The notes: a model not told the origin generated them from the letters alone. Counted from the stretch's first letter, positions 30,023 to 39,933 are shown. The stretch is 64,000 nt of DNA from JAIEPX01 sp963725255 (GCA_963725255.1 CAVRXV010000011.1:124001-188000); one strand, 5' to 3'. Program-made: numbers and translations.

Positions 30023-30916
30023 CTAATTTAGTAAATGAATTAATAAAGATTTTTGCACATGCAATCGATTTTCACTTTGCTGAAAAATAACCGATCGATT
30101 AGTATCAGGTAAATCATCGCTTACCTCTCGCCCGCGATTCATAGGCATACAATGCATAAATATTGAATTAGGCAGTGCATATGACATGAGCTCTTCGTTG
30201 ACTTGATATCCATCAAAATCTGATTCTTTGCTCGGCTTACTTCCCATACTACTCCAGACATCAGCATAAATTGCATGACATTCAGTTACAGCTTCTTTTG
30301 GATCTGTAAATACCTTAACTTTTTCTTTATTCTCAACATATTCCCAAATACTATATTTAGGCTCGTGACCAGAAGGGCAACAATAATTTACAGTAATTCC
30401 TAATTTTGTCGCCATAATCATCAAGCTATGTAAAATATTATTACCATCACCGATATAACAAATTTTTAAGTCCTCAACTGTTCCAAAATTTTCTTTGAGC
30501 GTCATAAGATCCGCAAGAATTTGGCAAGGATGAAATAAATCAGTCAATCCATTAATAATAGGAATCGACGCATAATGTGCCATTTCCATTAAATCATCAG
30601 TGTCGAAAGTTCTGATCATCATTGCAGAACAGTATCCTTGCACAACTCGAATAAGATCTTTGGGTTCTTCTTTTTTTCGTGTCTGTGAAATACTTTCAAC
30701 AATTTGCCCACCCAACTGATTAATCGCGACCGAAAAACTCAATCGAGTTCTTAATGAGGGTTTTTCAAAAAGTATTGCGATATGCTGCCCGCTCAAAGCA
30801 TCACTATACAACGAGCGATCCGCCTTTAACTGTTCGGCTAATCCCAATAGACCTTGAATCTCATACTGATTCAGTTCATGCCCTGTGATTAGATGCTTAA
30901 CTCCGTTAGTTGTCAT
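30023..30916 (-). CDS. argF: Ornithine carbamoyltransferase
   Basis: ArgF makes citrulline from ornithine and carbamoyl phosphate. The ATG at 30916 with GAGGTGG before it is preferred over 30976, which lies in the operator region; it gives 297 aa. The carbamoyl-phosphate loop FEKPSLRTRLSF, the HPCQILADL motif and the ornithine-site HCMPMNRGREV are all present. First gene of the arg operon, transcribed divergently from argR across a shared region with ARG-box palindromes. Confidence 0.97.
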   Translation of the reverse strand: MTTNGVKHLITGHELNQYEIQGLLGLAEQLKADRSLYSDALSGQHIAILFEKPSLRTRLSFSVAINQLGGQIVESISQTRKKEEPKDLIRVVQGYCSAMMIRTFDTDDLMEMAHYASIPIINGLTDLFHPCQILADLMTLKENFGTVEDLKICYIGDGNNILHSLMIMATKLGITVNYCCPSGHEPKYSIWEYVENKEKVKVFTDPKEAVTECHAIYADVWSSMGSKPSKESDFDGYQVNEELMSYALPNSIFMHCMPMNRGREVSDDLPDTNRSVIFQQSENRLHVQKSLLIHLLN

Positions 30917-30954
30917 ACACCACCTCAATAATAATAAACATTCACTTATCTGCC

Positions 30955-31070
30955 TCAGTAATGCATTATTATGCACTATAGTTGCATATTACGTCATAAT
31001 GTATATTTTGTCAACACCACCGTGTAACTATTTACAATATACGATCAATATTGCATAATTATGCAATATA
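30955..31070. promoter_or_regulatory. Divergent argF/argR control region with ARG-box-like palindromes
   Basis: Two clean palindromes match the ARG-box pattern bound by ArgR: TGCATTATTATGCA at 30962-30975 and ATTGCATAATTATGCAAT (18 bp, perfect) at 31050-31067. A weaker one, TGCATATTACGTCA, lies at 30983-30996. One set faces argF and the other argR, so arginine-dependent repression of both, with ArgR autoregulation, is the natural reading. Confidence 0.85.
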
Positions 31071-31100
31071 GCGGTTTACCTCTAATATGGAGTTTTCAAA

Positions 31101-31562
31101 ATGAGCAGTAGATATGACCTGATCGAGGATTTACGACGATTATTAATAGAAGGAATTGCCACCTCGCAAGAAGAGCTTTGCGCCGCACTAGAATCTCACG
31201 GACACCCAATCAACCAATCTAAAATATCGAGACTATTGCGTAAAATTGGTGCTGTAAAATCAAAGAATGAACATGGGCAGATTGTGTACCACCTACCATT
31301 TGAACCAGCACCTCCAACAACCTCAAGTCAATTATCAAGTCTTGTAATTGATGTTGCGTCAAACGAATCTATGATCGTTGTATACACGCTTCCTGGCTCT
31401 GCTCAACTCATTGCACGTATTCTGGATTACCACAAAAAGAAAATACAAATTTTGGCTACCATTGCAGGAGACGATGCTATTTTTGTAGCGCCAGAATCTA
31501 TAAAAACAATCCGCCACACCGTAAAAGAAATTCGACAATTGTTGTTTGGGGCAGAATCTTGA
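31101..31562 (+). CDS. argR: Arginine repressor
   Basis: ArgR binds arginine as a hexamer and represses arginine genes. The 153-aa protein has the N-terminal winged helix (EELCAALESHG, QSKISRLLRKIGAVK) and a C-terminal oligomerisation domain with the arginine-binding signature TIAGDDAIFVAPES. It faces the argFGH operon across the palindromic control region. The full length argues that it is functional. The stop at 31562 is followed 8 bp later by a 122-bp repeat. Confidence 0.96.
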   Translation: MSSRYDLIEDLRRLLIEGIATSQEELCAALESHGHPINQSKISRLLRKIGAVKSKNEHGQIVYHLPFEPAPPTTSSQLSSLVIDVASNESMIVVYTLPGSAQLIARILDYHKKKIQILATIAGDDAIFVAPESIKTIRHTVKEIRQLLFGAES

Positions 31563-31569
31563 ATGCATC

Positions 31570-31691
31570 AACGAGTTAAATCTGAATAAGCAAATAAATA
31601 AAATATTATGCCTAATTATTCAATATTTATATGAAAAATCGACATCAAAATTGCAAAACCTCTAACAACTCAAGACGCGACGCCTTTACTG
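31570..31691. repeat. 122-bp direct repeat, left copy (contains dispersed repeat copy 4)
   Basis: The sequence is 122 bp long and matches 35367-35488 with two differences. It contains the dispersed 30-bp repeat at 31653-31684 and ends with CCTTTACTG, which at the other copy is the end of glmM (last codon CAG and TAA on the minus strand). It therefore looks like a duplicated glmM 3' junction placed after argR. Confidence 0.85.
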
Positions 31692-31779
31692 TATGCAATA
31701 TTCATATATTCTGCTGTACAGTTATATTGAAATATGGTATAAAAGCGATTATCTTCTAAGAAAGCTATGAGCTAAAATT

Positions 31780-34700
31780 ATGCAGAACAAGCAGACCAAT
31801 GATCAATCTAAAATAGAGGCGATTAAAATCAATGCATCGTTAGATGAATGTTTAAATATTCCTTCAGAGCGATCTGCATCACCTTGCTTGTTCGAACTTG
31901 AATTCAGACTATCTCTGGAAGCAGACAAATTTTTTAAAAAATTACAAAAAATTCTCCCCTTTGCAGACACTGAATATCCTCAGCTTAGCAATAACAAAGT
32001 CACATTAACCAACGAGCAATTTTATTGTTTACAGATCAATCTGATGCAAGAAAGTGGTGAGCTTCGGTGGAAATTTCTAAGTGATAACTATTTAATGAAG
32101 ACTTTACGAGCTGATCAGCATGATTTCACTCACTCATTCAAATTAGGACTGATTCCAGGTAAAAATGGTCGCCGATATAATAATTTACGACCCAAACCGC
32201 GTAGTGAATACGTGATGACATCCGAAGGTGACATAGTTGCAAGAGTAGACAAAAAACCTCGATATACACCTGATCAAAAGAAAGAATTTTCACAAATTCA
32301 ATCAAATACTTTTCTTGATGAAAAATTATTATCTGAGGCATTTGGATTTTCTAAAAAAAGAAACCGTAAATTGTATGGCTTGTTAACTCACATGAACGAT
32401 GCATTATTAAGCCGATTATTAATAAGAGATTGTGGCACTCTCAGTCGCCCTTTTGATTTCAGTAATAGCAAGGACGCTGAGTATAGCGGAATGCGTCAGA
32501 AATCCTCTTCAAAGCCTCATTGTTATCCACCTTCAAAATTGACTGAATTCAAACAACATAATTTAGAATTACGACATTCAATCCGAGGAACCAATGAAGT
32601 ACTGGCACGCATACGATTTAATCCGTATAGAAGTTTAGTCGTAATCTGTTCAGATACTCTAGAAACACGATTATTGGCAGAGTATTTCGCTCGAGAATTG
32701 ATGGAAGAGTTTCGAGTATATGCCAATGCAAATGGTTTATCCCTTAATCCAGAATTTCGAATTCCTATTGTATATTATCTACCGACTACATCTCATCTTC
32801 CACGCAACTTATTAACTTATAGACCACCCTTGCGGTTCTATACTGAGAAAATGAAATTAGCAGATAAAACTACGTGTCAAAGACTTTATAAAAACCCACA
32901 ATTGAGGGCCGAGAAATTTAGTCATAACGATTATGAATTTCTACTTGGATTACCTGAAATAACACCACAAATTCTTCTTGATGAAACGACACCTTCAGGC
33001 AGGCCTCTCGCGCTTGAGATGATATCAAATTTTCATACTCGAATGTTAAGTCGACTATTGAGGTCCATTAATAATCCTTCGGATAATACACTCGCTGAAG
33101 CCGTATTTGATGAGTTGATTAAATGTGGCAAGATACAAAAAGATGATTCCATAATTGCTAAACTGATCGAAGTGGAAGATTTTGTTCTTGCAACATTACT
33201 GATAGATAAAACAAAAACAGATATAAAGACATTATTGTCTGTAAGTAATGATTCTTCAAGTTGTAATGCTGTTTCATTAACTGAGCATTTGCAAACTAAC
33301 GGAAATGCAAGACAGCTCAAATTCATAGGACTGAAAGATATTGTAGATCAAAATGCCCTGAATTACACTTGGACTCTCAAGAAATTATGTTTAAAAGAAT
33401 TTCCATCAGAATGCAGAGAATTATTAGGGCAGTTATTATACAATGCTTGTGGTTATAAAGAAAATAAGAAACAAGCAGAAGTCAAGTTTTTACTAGAACA
33501 CAGTGCCGACAAAACTGTCCAGGTAGATGGTTATACACCCATTATGATAGCGGCCGATATTCAAGATTGGCTAACCGTTTCAATGTTTGCTCAGTATGAG
33601 ACAGACCCCGAGGATAAAGCCTGCTATGGCTATGCCTTGTTAATCGCTTTAAAAAATCAACAAAAAACGTTGGCTGAATCACTCATCAAAGCAGGCGCTA
33701 AAGCTCTGTGGCGTAAGTCGTTACCTGGGTTTGATTTAATCTCAACGTTATATTTTGCAGTGCTGTATGATTATTGCGATCTGCTGCCAAAATTATTGGC
33801 GCATGAAAAAACCAGTGCTGAAGGTTTTTATTCTAGAGCCTTTTATGCAAGATATTTTGCAATCGCTCGCAATAACCATCCAGCAGTCTCCGTGTTAAAT
33901 GAAGCATTATCTGACACTCTCACTGTAATATCGTTTGAAAATGAGAGCAGTCTGCGTGAATGCCTATCAGATGCATTTAAGCTTGAAGGAATTAAGCTTT
34001 TTATATTCCGTTTAAAAGAAATATTAAGAAGCTCGGTCAAATCAAAAGCAGAACAAAAATATTACCTATCACTGGTTAAAAATTGGTTTGATTCTGAATT
34101 AGTCGGTACTTTAGACATTGAAATATTGGATTTAATCTTTGATTTTGAGGGAATAGTGATTTATGAAGCATTTCTTCAATTTATCATTCAAATTAATGAT
34201 TCCAACCTTGATGAGATATTTTCGAAATTAATTGACATGGCTCAAGAAGATAATTTCATCTATATCAATACAATAATTGAAAGCATTTTCCAGCGTTTCG
34301 GGAAACAGCTTTGCATCGACAAACTCGACAAAGCATTTAATATCAAGTTTAGTGCTTGTACATATTCAAAATCAGTATTCTTCATAAAGCTTGGAACTGC
34401 TATATTTTATGACTCTAATGACAATTCATCACGAACAAGGCACGTTCTTTTCACAGATATTGCCAAAAATGAAGATCATGAAGTTATTTTTAATCTATTA
34501 GATAATCCGAGAAACAGTAAACATATTAAGGATGATTTAATTTACTATCTGATTTCAGGCTATAAAAACTACAATATAAGATCTCTGATGGATCATTATC
34601 CCGTTGAAATTACACGCTATCTATTTGAGACAGCACTTTTTTGTTCAAAAGAAGAAGCTTTATCTTATTTTATTGAGGTAATCTTAGAATATCCAAATTA

Positions 34701-35322
34701 TAAAATAAACAAGTATGACCCTTTACTGCAATTGTGGGCTTATCGAGAAAGATGCTCCTCAGGGTTAATCAACAAATTTATTTTAGCGTGCGGCACAACG
34801 TATATTAGACATTTAAGTATTATGTGTATGTTAGACTATATGGAATCAGCAACTGCATTCAACTGGAGTGAATTAGAAAAGCGTTTTTCTAATATCTTCA
34901 AAAGAAACATCAGGATTGCACCCTATGATAGCCCTGCATTAGAAAATCGCCACGGTTCGATTAGTCCCCACTATTATGTCATTAAGGACCATCAATCTTA
35001 TCTAGCGGTATTCACAGTGTTAAACAATTACTTTACAAACAAGGATATTTTACCTTCTCCTGAAGTCATCAATAAAACATTCTATACTTTATTGAGTGAA
35101 TTTCGCCAACGCGTAAATCAACCAAGAGCACTCACCTTTTTTAAATCTGATAGAACAGTAAAAGAATTTGAGAAGAAAATGTTCGATTTTCTTAGCTCAA
35201 CGGAAGAGAGATTATCCGCTTTCGAACCTAATGTTTTCGATTTGGACAGTAATCTTTTTAAAGCTAATGAACCCACGTCTGTTGACTATCTAGATGTTTA
35301 TCAAATAATAGGATTATATTAG
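31780..35322 (+). CDS. Large ankyrin-like protein, candidate secreted effector
   Basis: This 1180-aa protein has no signal peptide or membrane segment. Residues 1-350 form an unfamiliar charged domain. The middle, about 540-720, has degenerate ankyrin-like units (VKFLLEHSADKTVQVDGYTPIMIAADIQ split across helices, ALIEALIKAG-like LAESLIKAGAKALW). The remainder is helical, with repeated short hydrophobic helices and no catalytic motif I recognise. The ATG at 31780 has no strong ribosome site. It stands alone between 122-bp direct repeats and next to housekeeping genes, which marks it as acquired. Size, ankyrin character and context fit a host-directed effector, by inference. Confidence 0.75.
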   Translation: MQNKQTNDQSKIEAIKINASLDECLNIPSERSASPCLFELEFRLSLEADKFFKKLQKILPFADTEYPQLSNNKVTLTNEQFYCLQINLMQESGELRWKFLSDNYLMKTLRADQHDFTHSFKLGLIPGKNGRRYNNLRPKPRSEYVMTSEGDIVARVDKKPRYTPDQKKEFSQIQSNTFLDEKLLSEAFGFSKKRNRKLYGLLTHMNDALLSRLLIRDCGTLSRPFDFSNSKDAEYSGMRQKSSSKPHCYPPSKLTEFKQHNLELRHSIRGTNEVLARIRFNPYRSLVVICSDTLETRLLAEYFARELMEEFRVYANANGLSLNPEFRIPIVYYLPTTSHLPRNLLTYRPPLRFYTEKMKLADKTTCQRLYKNPQLRAEKFSHNDYEFLLGLPEITPQILLDETTPSGRPLALEMISNFHTRMLSRLLRSINNPSDNTLAEAVFDELIKCGKIQKDDSIIAKLIEVEDFVLATLLIDKTKTDIKTLLSVSNDSSSCNAVSLTEHLQTNGNARQLKFIGLKDIVDQNALNYTWTLKKLCLKEFPSECRELLGQLLYNACGYKENKKQAEVKFLLEHSADKTVQVDGYTPIMIAADIQDWLTVSMFAQYETDPEDKACYGYALLIALKNQQKTLAESLIKAGAKALWRKSLPGFDLISTLYFAVLYDYCDLLPKLLAHEKTSAEGFYSRAFYARYFAIARNNHPAVSVLNEALSDTLTVISFENESSLRECLSDAFKLEGIKLFIFRLKEILRSSVKSKAEQKYYLSLVKNWFDSELVGTLDIEILDLIFDFEGIVIYEAFLQFIIQINDSNLDEIFSKLIDMAQEDNFIYINTIIESIFQRFGKQLCIDKLDKAFNIKFSACTYSKSVFFIKLGTAIFYDSNDNSSRTRHVLFTDIAKNEDHEVIFNLLDNPRNSKHIKDDLIYYLISGYKNYNIRSLMDHYPVEITRYLFETALFCSKEEALSYFIEVILEYPNYKINKYDPLLQLWAYRERCSSGLINKFILACGTTYIRHLSIMCMLDYMESATAFNWSELEKRFSNIFKRNIRIAPYDSPALENRHGSISPHYYVIKDHQSYLAVFTVLNNYFTNKDILPSPEVINKTFYTLLSEFRQRVNQPRALTFFKSDRTVKEFEKKMFDFLSSTEERLSAFEPNVFDLDSNLFKANEPTSVDYLDVYQIIGLY

Positions 35323-35366
35323 ATCAATTGATTAAAAACGAGATGGGTTAATACTGGTCGAATATT

Positions 35367-35488
35367 AACGAGTTAAATCTGAATAAGCAAATAAATAAAA
35401 TATTATGCCTAATTATTCAATAATTATATGAAAAAGCGACATCAAAATTGCAAAACCTCTAACAACTCAAGACGCGACGCCTTTACTG
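35367..35488. repeat. 122-bp direct repeat, right copy (contains dispersed repeat copy 5)
   Basis: Right-hand partner of 31570-31691, same orientation, 120 of 122 bases equal by eye. The dispersed repeat is at 35450-35481. The last bases overlap the glmM stop and final codon. The pair encloses the 1180-aa gene, as expected after insertion with duplication or as a substrate for its loss by recombination. Confidence 0.85.
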
Positions 35489-36814
35489 GTCAGATATTGT
35501 TCTAGCTAAAATTTGCGCTAATTGCTGAACTTCATCAGGATTGCGACCTTCAACCATGACACGGATGACGGGCTCGGTGCCAGAGGCTCGAAGTAATACC
35601 CGACCATTATTTCCTAATTGATTTTCGGTGTGTCGTAACGCATCTTGAATAAGTGAATTATTAAGATCAAATGTTGCGGGTGTTGGGATGTTTAATAAAA
35701 CTTGTGGATATTTTTGCATACCCTCTTTTAATTCCGTCAAACTTCGACCGGATTCGATAATCGCACACAACACTTGTAGTGCAGAGATAATGCCATCGCC
35801 CGTTGTTGATAAAGCAAGATGTACAATATGACCTGATGATTCCCCGCCTAATTGCCAATTTTTTTGTTTAAGTAATGACATTACATTACGATCACCTACA
35901 GACGCTCGTTCAAAAGGAATATTTAATGCAGCTAATCCTTCTTCAAATCCTAAATTCGTCATTGAAGTTCCAACAATGCCGCCGTGCAGTTTTTGGATTC
36001 CTTGAAGATGACGGGCGATAATAAATAATAATTGATCACCGTCAACAATTTCGCCTTCTTCATCAACCATAATAACGCGGTCACCATCACCATCAAATGC
36101 AATTCCCAAATGCGCACCCACTTCACGCACAGCTTGCTGCAAATAGGTTGGATGTGTGGAACCACATTGCGCGTTAATATTTAATCCATCAGGACTCGTA
36201 GAAAGCTCTATAACTTCTGCACCCAATTCGCGAAATACAGCGGGCGCGACATGATAAGTTGCTCCATTAGCGCAATCCACAACAATTTTTAATCCATTAA
36301 AATTAACGCGAGAAGGAACAGTACTTTTACAAAATTCTATGTAACGTCCAGGTGCATCAACTACGCGTACTGCTTTTCCTAATTTAGCCGATTCTATAGT
36401 CTGCATTGGTTTTTCAATTTGAGCTTCAATTTCTAATTGCAATTCATCGGGTAATTTATAGCCATCAGGAGAAAAAAACTTTAATCCGTTATCTTCGTAA
36501 CCATTGTGCGATGCACTAATTACGATGCCTGCACACGCTCTTAGTGTACGCGTTAAATAAGCAATCGCAGGTGTTGGCATAGGACCTAATAAATGAATAT
36601 CCATTCCGGCTGCTGACAATCCTGCTTCTAAAGCGGACTCCAACATGTACCCTGATATTCGCGTATCTTTTCCAATAAGTACTTTTCCGCGAGAATCTTT
36701 ACCCAATATTTTTCCAATGGCCCAACCCAATTTGATGACAAACATCGGATTAATGAGTGAATCACCTACTTTTCCGCGTATTCCATCGGTACCAAAATAA
36801 TGTTGTATTGCCAT
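35483..36814 (-). CDS. glmM: Phosphoglucosamine mutase
   Basis: GlmM converts glucosamine 6-phosphate to glucosamine 1-phosphate for peptidoglycan and LPS precursors. The 443-aa frame is intact. It has the phosphoserine loop GIVISASHNGYEDNG (Ser102), the metal loop DGDGDRVIM and the sugar loop GGESSGHI. The C-terminal phosphate-binding RASGTEPVIRVMVEG is present. It follows folP by 9 bp on the minus strand. Its last two codons lie in the 122-bp repeat. Confidence 0.97.
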   Translation of the reverse strand: MAIQHYFGTDGIRGKVGDSLINPMFVIKLGWAIGKILGKDSRGKVLIGKDTRISGYMLESALEAGLSAAGMDIHLLGPMPTPAIAYLTRTLRACAGIVISASHNGYEDNGLKFFSPDGYKLPDELQLEIEAQIEKPMQTIESAKLGKAVRVVDAPGRYIEFCKSTVPSRVNFNGLKIVVDCANGATYHVAPAVFRELGAEVIELSTSPDGLNINAQCGSTHPTYLQQAVREVGAHLGIAFDGDGDRVIMVDEEGEIVDGDQLLFIIARHLQGIQKLHGGIVGTSMTNLGFEEGLAALNIPFERASVGDRNVMSLLKQKNWQLGGESSGHIVHLALSTTGDGIISALQVLCAIIESGRSLTELKEGMQKYPQVLLNIPTPATFDLNNSLIQDALRHTENQLGNNGRVLLRASGTEPVIRVMVEGRNPDEVQQLAQILARTISDQ

Positions 36815-36823
36815 AAAGTCTCC

Positions 36824-37663
36824 CTATGCCGCCAAAGAATTTTTATCTAAAACAGCATTCATTAATCGATTTTGCACTGCCAGACCATCACGTAGTGCAC
36901 GCACATCGTGTGTTCGAATCCAATCTACACCTTGCGCAGCAGCAAATAATTCTGCACTAAGAGTTCCCGCACCTGCATTCGCTGGAGTTTGTTCTGTGAT
37001 TCTTTGAATAAAAGATTTTCGAGAAACGCACACTAAAACTGGCAAATTAAATTCTTGTTTCAATGCTTTTATGTGCTGTAAAACCATCAAAGAAGCTTCA
37101 GGTTCAGAACTCAAAAAATATCCCATACCAGGATCTAAAGTAAGCCTTTCTTTTGCAACACCAGCATTCACTAAAGCATTCACTCGTTGATGAAAAAAGT
37201 GAAAAATTTTCGACAGTATCGTATTGGGATCAGTTAAAACTCGTTGAGCTGGTTTCGTTCCGTGAATATTATGCATGACAACTAATCGACAATTACTTTG
37301 GGCCAATTCGGGATAAAATTGTGGGTGCGCAAAACCTTGTACATCATTGATTATTTGAACACCTTTTGAAATAGCATAACGCTGTGTTTCTGGATGAAAT
37401 GAATCCACCCCAATAGGAATTTGCATTGATAATAATCTATCTAATACAGGTTCAAGATGTTCTATTTCTTTTTCCGGTGGAGCAACTGGTGAATCAGGAT
37501 GACTTGAAGATGGCCCTAAATCAATTATAGAAGCTCCCGCCTTAAATAATGATAATGCATGCGAAATTGCATTTTCTGGACTCAGAAACTGACCACCATC
37601 AGAATAAGAATCTGGCGTGATATTGACAATACCCATGATCATAGTCATTGAGCACCCACTCAT
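36824..37663 (-). CDS. folP: Dihydropteroate synthase
   Basis: FolP condenses p-aminobenzoate with dihydropterin pyrophosphate in folate synthesis and is the sulfonamide target. The 279-aa TIM-barrel protein has MGIVNITPDSYSDGG, DLGPSSSHPDS (where relatives have DVGGESTRPG, so this loop is divergent), GVDSFHPET, VQIINDVQGF, and the C-terminal RTHDVRALRDGL. It starts directly after the ftsH stop. Several Met codons at the start leave the exact N-terminus uncertain. Confidence 0.95.
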   Translation of the reverse strand: MSGCSMTMIMGIVNITPDSYSDGGQFLSPENAISHALSLFKAGASIIDLGPSSSHPDSPVAPPEKEIEHLEPVLDRLLSMQIPIGVDSFHPETQRYAISKGVQIINDVQGFAHPQFYPELAQSNCRLVVMHNIHGTKPAQRVLTDPNTILSKIFHFFHQRVNALVNAGVAKERLTLDPGMGYFLSSEPEASLMVLQHIKALKQEFNLPVLVCVSRKSFIQRITEQTPANAGAGTLSAELFAAAQGVDWIRTHDVRALRDGLAVQNRLMNAVLDKNSLAA

Positions 37664-39614
37664 CTAACTCGATGCAGCTTCAGGATTACTATCAGCACGT
37701 ACTTCCGTTGTTGGCTGTGAACTATCTGATTCATTTTCATTTGGCGCAGAAGGTTGAGTGGGTGTTGTAAAATCACTCTCAATCCAATCTGCAGGTGGCC
37801 TTGCATCACGACCCGCCATAATATCTTGAATTTGTTGTTCACCTATCGTTTCAAATTTAATTAACGCTTCAGCCATCAAATGTAATTTATCAATATTTGC
37901 ATTAAGAATTTTTTCTGCCAATTGATAATTACGCTCAATAATAATTCTAATTTCAGAATCAATCGCATGAGCAGTAGTATCAGAAACATTTTTATGACGT
38001 GACATTTCTCGGCCTAAAAAGACTTCGCCTTCTTCTTCACCATAAGTGAGTGGCCCTAAATTTTCCGAGAGTCCCCACTTGGTGACCATGTTACGCGCAA
38101 TTTCAGTGGCTTTTTCAATATCATTGGATGCTCCGGTTGTAATATTTTTCTCACCAAAAATCAAATTCTTCGGCAATACGACCGCCAAATAATCCAGCAA
38201 TTTGCGATTCCAAACGTTGTTTGGAATAGCTATAACGATCTTGCTCTGGTAAAAACATCGTGACACCCAAAGCACGTCCACGAGGAATAATCGTGACTTT
38301 ATAAACAGGATCATGTTCCGTTCAACCAATATACCAACAATGGCATGTCCTGCTTCATGATAGGCTGTTAATTTTTTCTCTTCATCGTTCATCACCATGG
38401 AACGACGTTCAGCGCCCATCATAATTTTATCTTTTGCTTTTTCAAATTCATGTTGCCCTACTTTTCGTTTATTAGATCGGGCAGCAAATAAAGCGGCTTC
38501 GTTTACTAAATTTGCCAAATCAGCACCTGAAAATCCTGGTGTACCTCGCGCAATTATGTGTTGCATTTGCGTCATCACTCAGAGGCACTTTTCTCATATG
38601 TACTTTTAAAATTTGCTCACGACCACGAATATCCGGTAAGGACACAACGACTTGACGATCAAATCGACCCGGACGTAATAAAGCGGGATCTAAAACATCA
38701 GGACGGTTTGTCGCTGCGATTACAATCACACCTTCTTTACCTTCAAAACCATCCATCTCAACCAATAATTGGTTTAATGTTTGTTCACGTTCATCATGAC
38801 CACCACCTAAACCTGCGCCACGATGACGACCAACAGCATCAATTTCATCGATAAAAATAATGCACGGCGCATGTTTTTTTGCTTGATCAAACATATCGCG
38901 CACGCGAGACGCACCGACACCAACAAACATTTCAACAAAGTCAGAACCTGAAATCGTAAAGAATGGAACACTTGCTTCACCGGCCACCGCTTTGGCGAGA
39001 AGAGTTTTACCTGTACCTGGAGATCCAACTAGCAAAACACCACAAGGTATTTTTCCGCCCAACTTTTGAAACTTGCCTGGATCTTTTAAGAATTCGACTA
39101 ATTCTTTGACTTCATCTTTAGCTTCTTCGACACCCGCCACATCGGCAAAAGTTACTTTGACTTGATCTTCCGTCAACATTCTAGCGCGACTACGCCCAAA
39201 CGCCATGGGGCCACCCTTTCCACCGCCCCCTTGCATCTGACGCATGATATAGACTAAAAAAAGAATCAACAGAACCGTTGGAAAAAGACTCACGAACAAC
39301 TGCATAAACAGTCCCCGCTCAGCCGGCGCCTTACCATTCACTTCCACACCTTTTTTAACTAATTCTGTCAGAAGCGTTTGATCTTCAATTACAGGCATGT
39401 ACGTATTGAACGTTTTGTGATCAGTGTAAGTACCATTAATACTGCGGTCATCGGTAATGGTCACCTTAGAGACCTGACCTTTATTAACGGCGTTCAAAAA
39501 TTGGGAATAAGCAATTTTATCATTCGCGGTGTGGGGTGGATTCATATTGTTGAATACCACTACCATTATTAGGGCTATCACTGCCCATAACATCAAAGTT
39601 CGAACCATATTCAT
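37664..39614 (-). CDS. ftsH: ATP-dependent zinc metalloprotease FtsH (three indels as sequenced)
   Basis: FtsH is a membrane-anchored AAA protease. It has an N-terminal helix, a periplasmic domain, a second helix (about 108-128), Walker A GSPGTGKT (about 195), IIFIDEIDAVGRHRG, the SRH region, and the zinc motif HEAGH (about 418). Three single-base slips interrupt it: an extra A near 38560, a missing C near 38322 and an extra T near 38161. Between the last two the true protein (HDPVYKVTIIPRGRALGVTM, SQIAGLFGGRIAEE) lies in another frame. Corrected length is 649 aa. All slips are in homopolymer runs and the gene is normally essential, so sequence errors are likely. Confidence 0.95.
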
Positions 39615-39689
39615 TGGCGTGCCACTCTTTCAAATAACATTAGGTAAAATAACATTATAGTCCGTCTTTCTTATATTGGAAACCTAAAT

Positions 39690-39770
39690 CATCTCCCGGT
39701 TAGAGGATTTTGGATGTTTTGCCCACCCAATGCCCTATATCAGGGCTGTTAATTTTAAAACCGGGAGATG
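39690..39770. repeat. 81-bp element with 12-bp terminal inverted repeats
   Basis: CATCTCCCGGTT at 39690 pairs with AACCGGGAGATG ending at 39770. The first 58 bp recur at 39861 with two or three changes. It looks like a small non-coding palindromic element in the ftsH upstream gap. Confidence 0.65.
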
Positions 39771-39784
39771 ATTTCTTTAATATA

Positions 39785-39818
39785 TTTAGGGGAGAGAATC
39801 ACGATTCTCTCCCCTAAA
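39785..39818. terminator. 16-bp perfect hairpin
   Basis: TTTAGGGGAGAGAATC and its exact complement are separated by AC. There is no clear T-tract, so it could be a terminator or another palindromic element between the two copies of the CATCTCCCGG repeat. Both neighbouring genes read leftwards. Confidence 0.5.
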
Positions 39819-39860
39819 ACCCCTCATCGCGAAAGGAAAATCTTCTGGCTTGATCTCCAC

Positions 39861-39919
39861 CATCTCCCGGTTAGAGGATTTTGGATGTTTTGCTCACCCA
39901 ATGCCCTATATCAGGACTC
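39861..39919. repeat. Second, end-truncated copy of the CATCTCCCGG element
   Basis: It matches 39690-39748 (through CACCCAATGCCCTATATCAG) but lacks the right terminal repeat. It ends 15 bp before the stop of the 182-aa gene. Confidence 0.65.
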
Positions 39920-39933
39920 TTGATTTTAACTAG

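Noticed and set aside
38155..38565. Programmed frameshifting in ftsH
   Set aside because: Three separate slips in plain homopolymers, without slippery heptamer or pseudoknot, fit sequencing error better.
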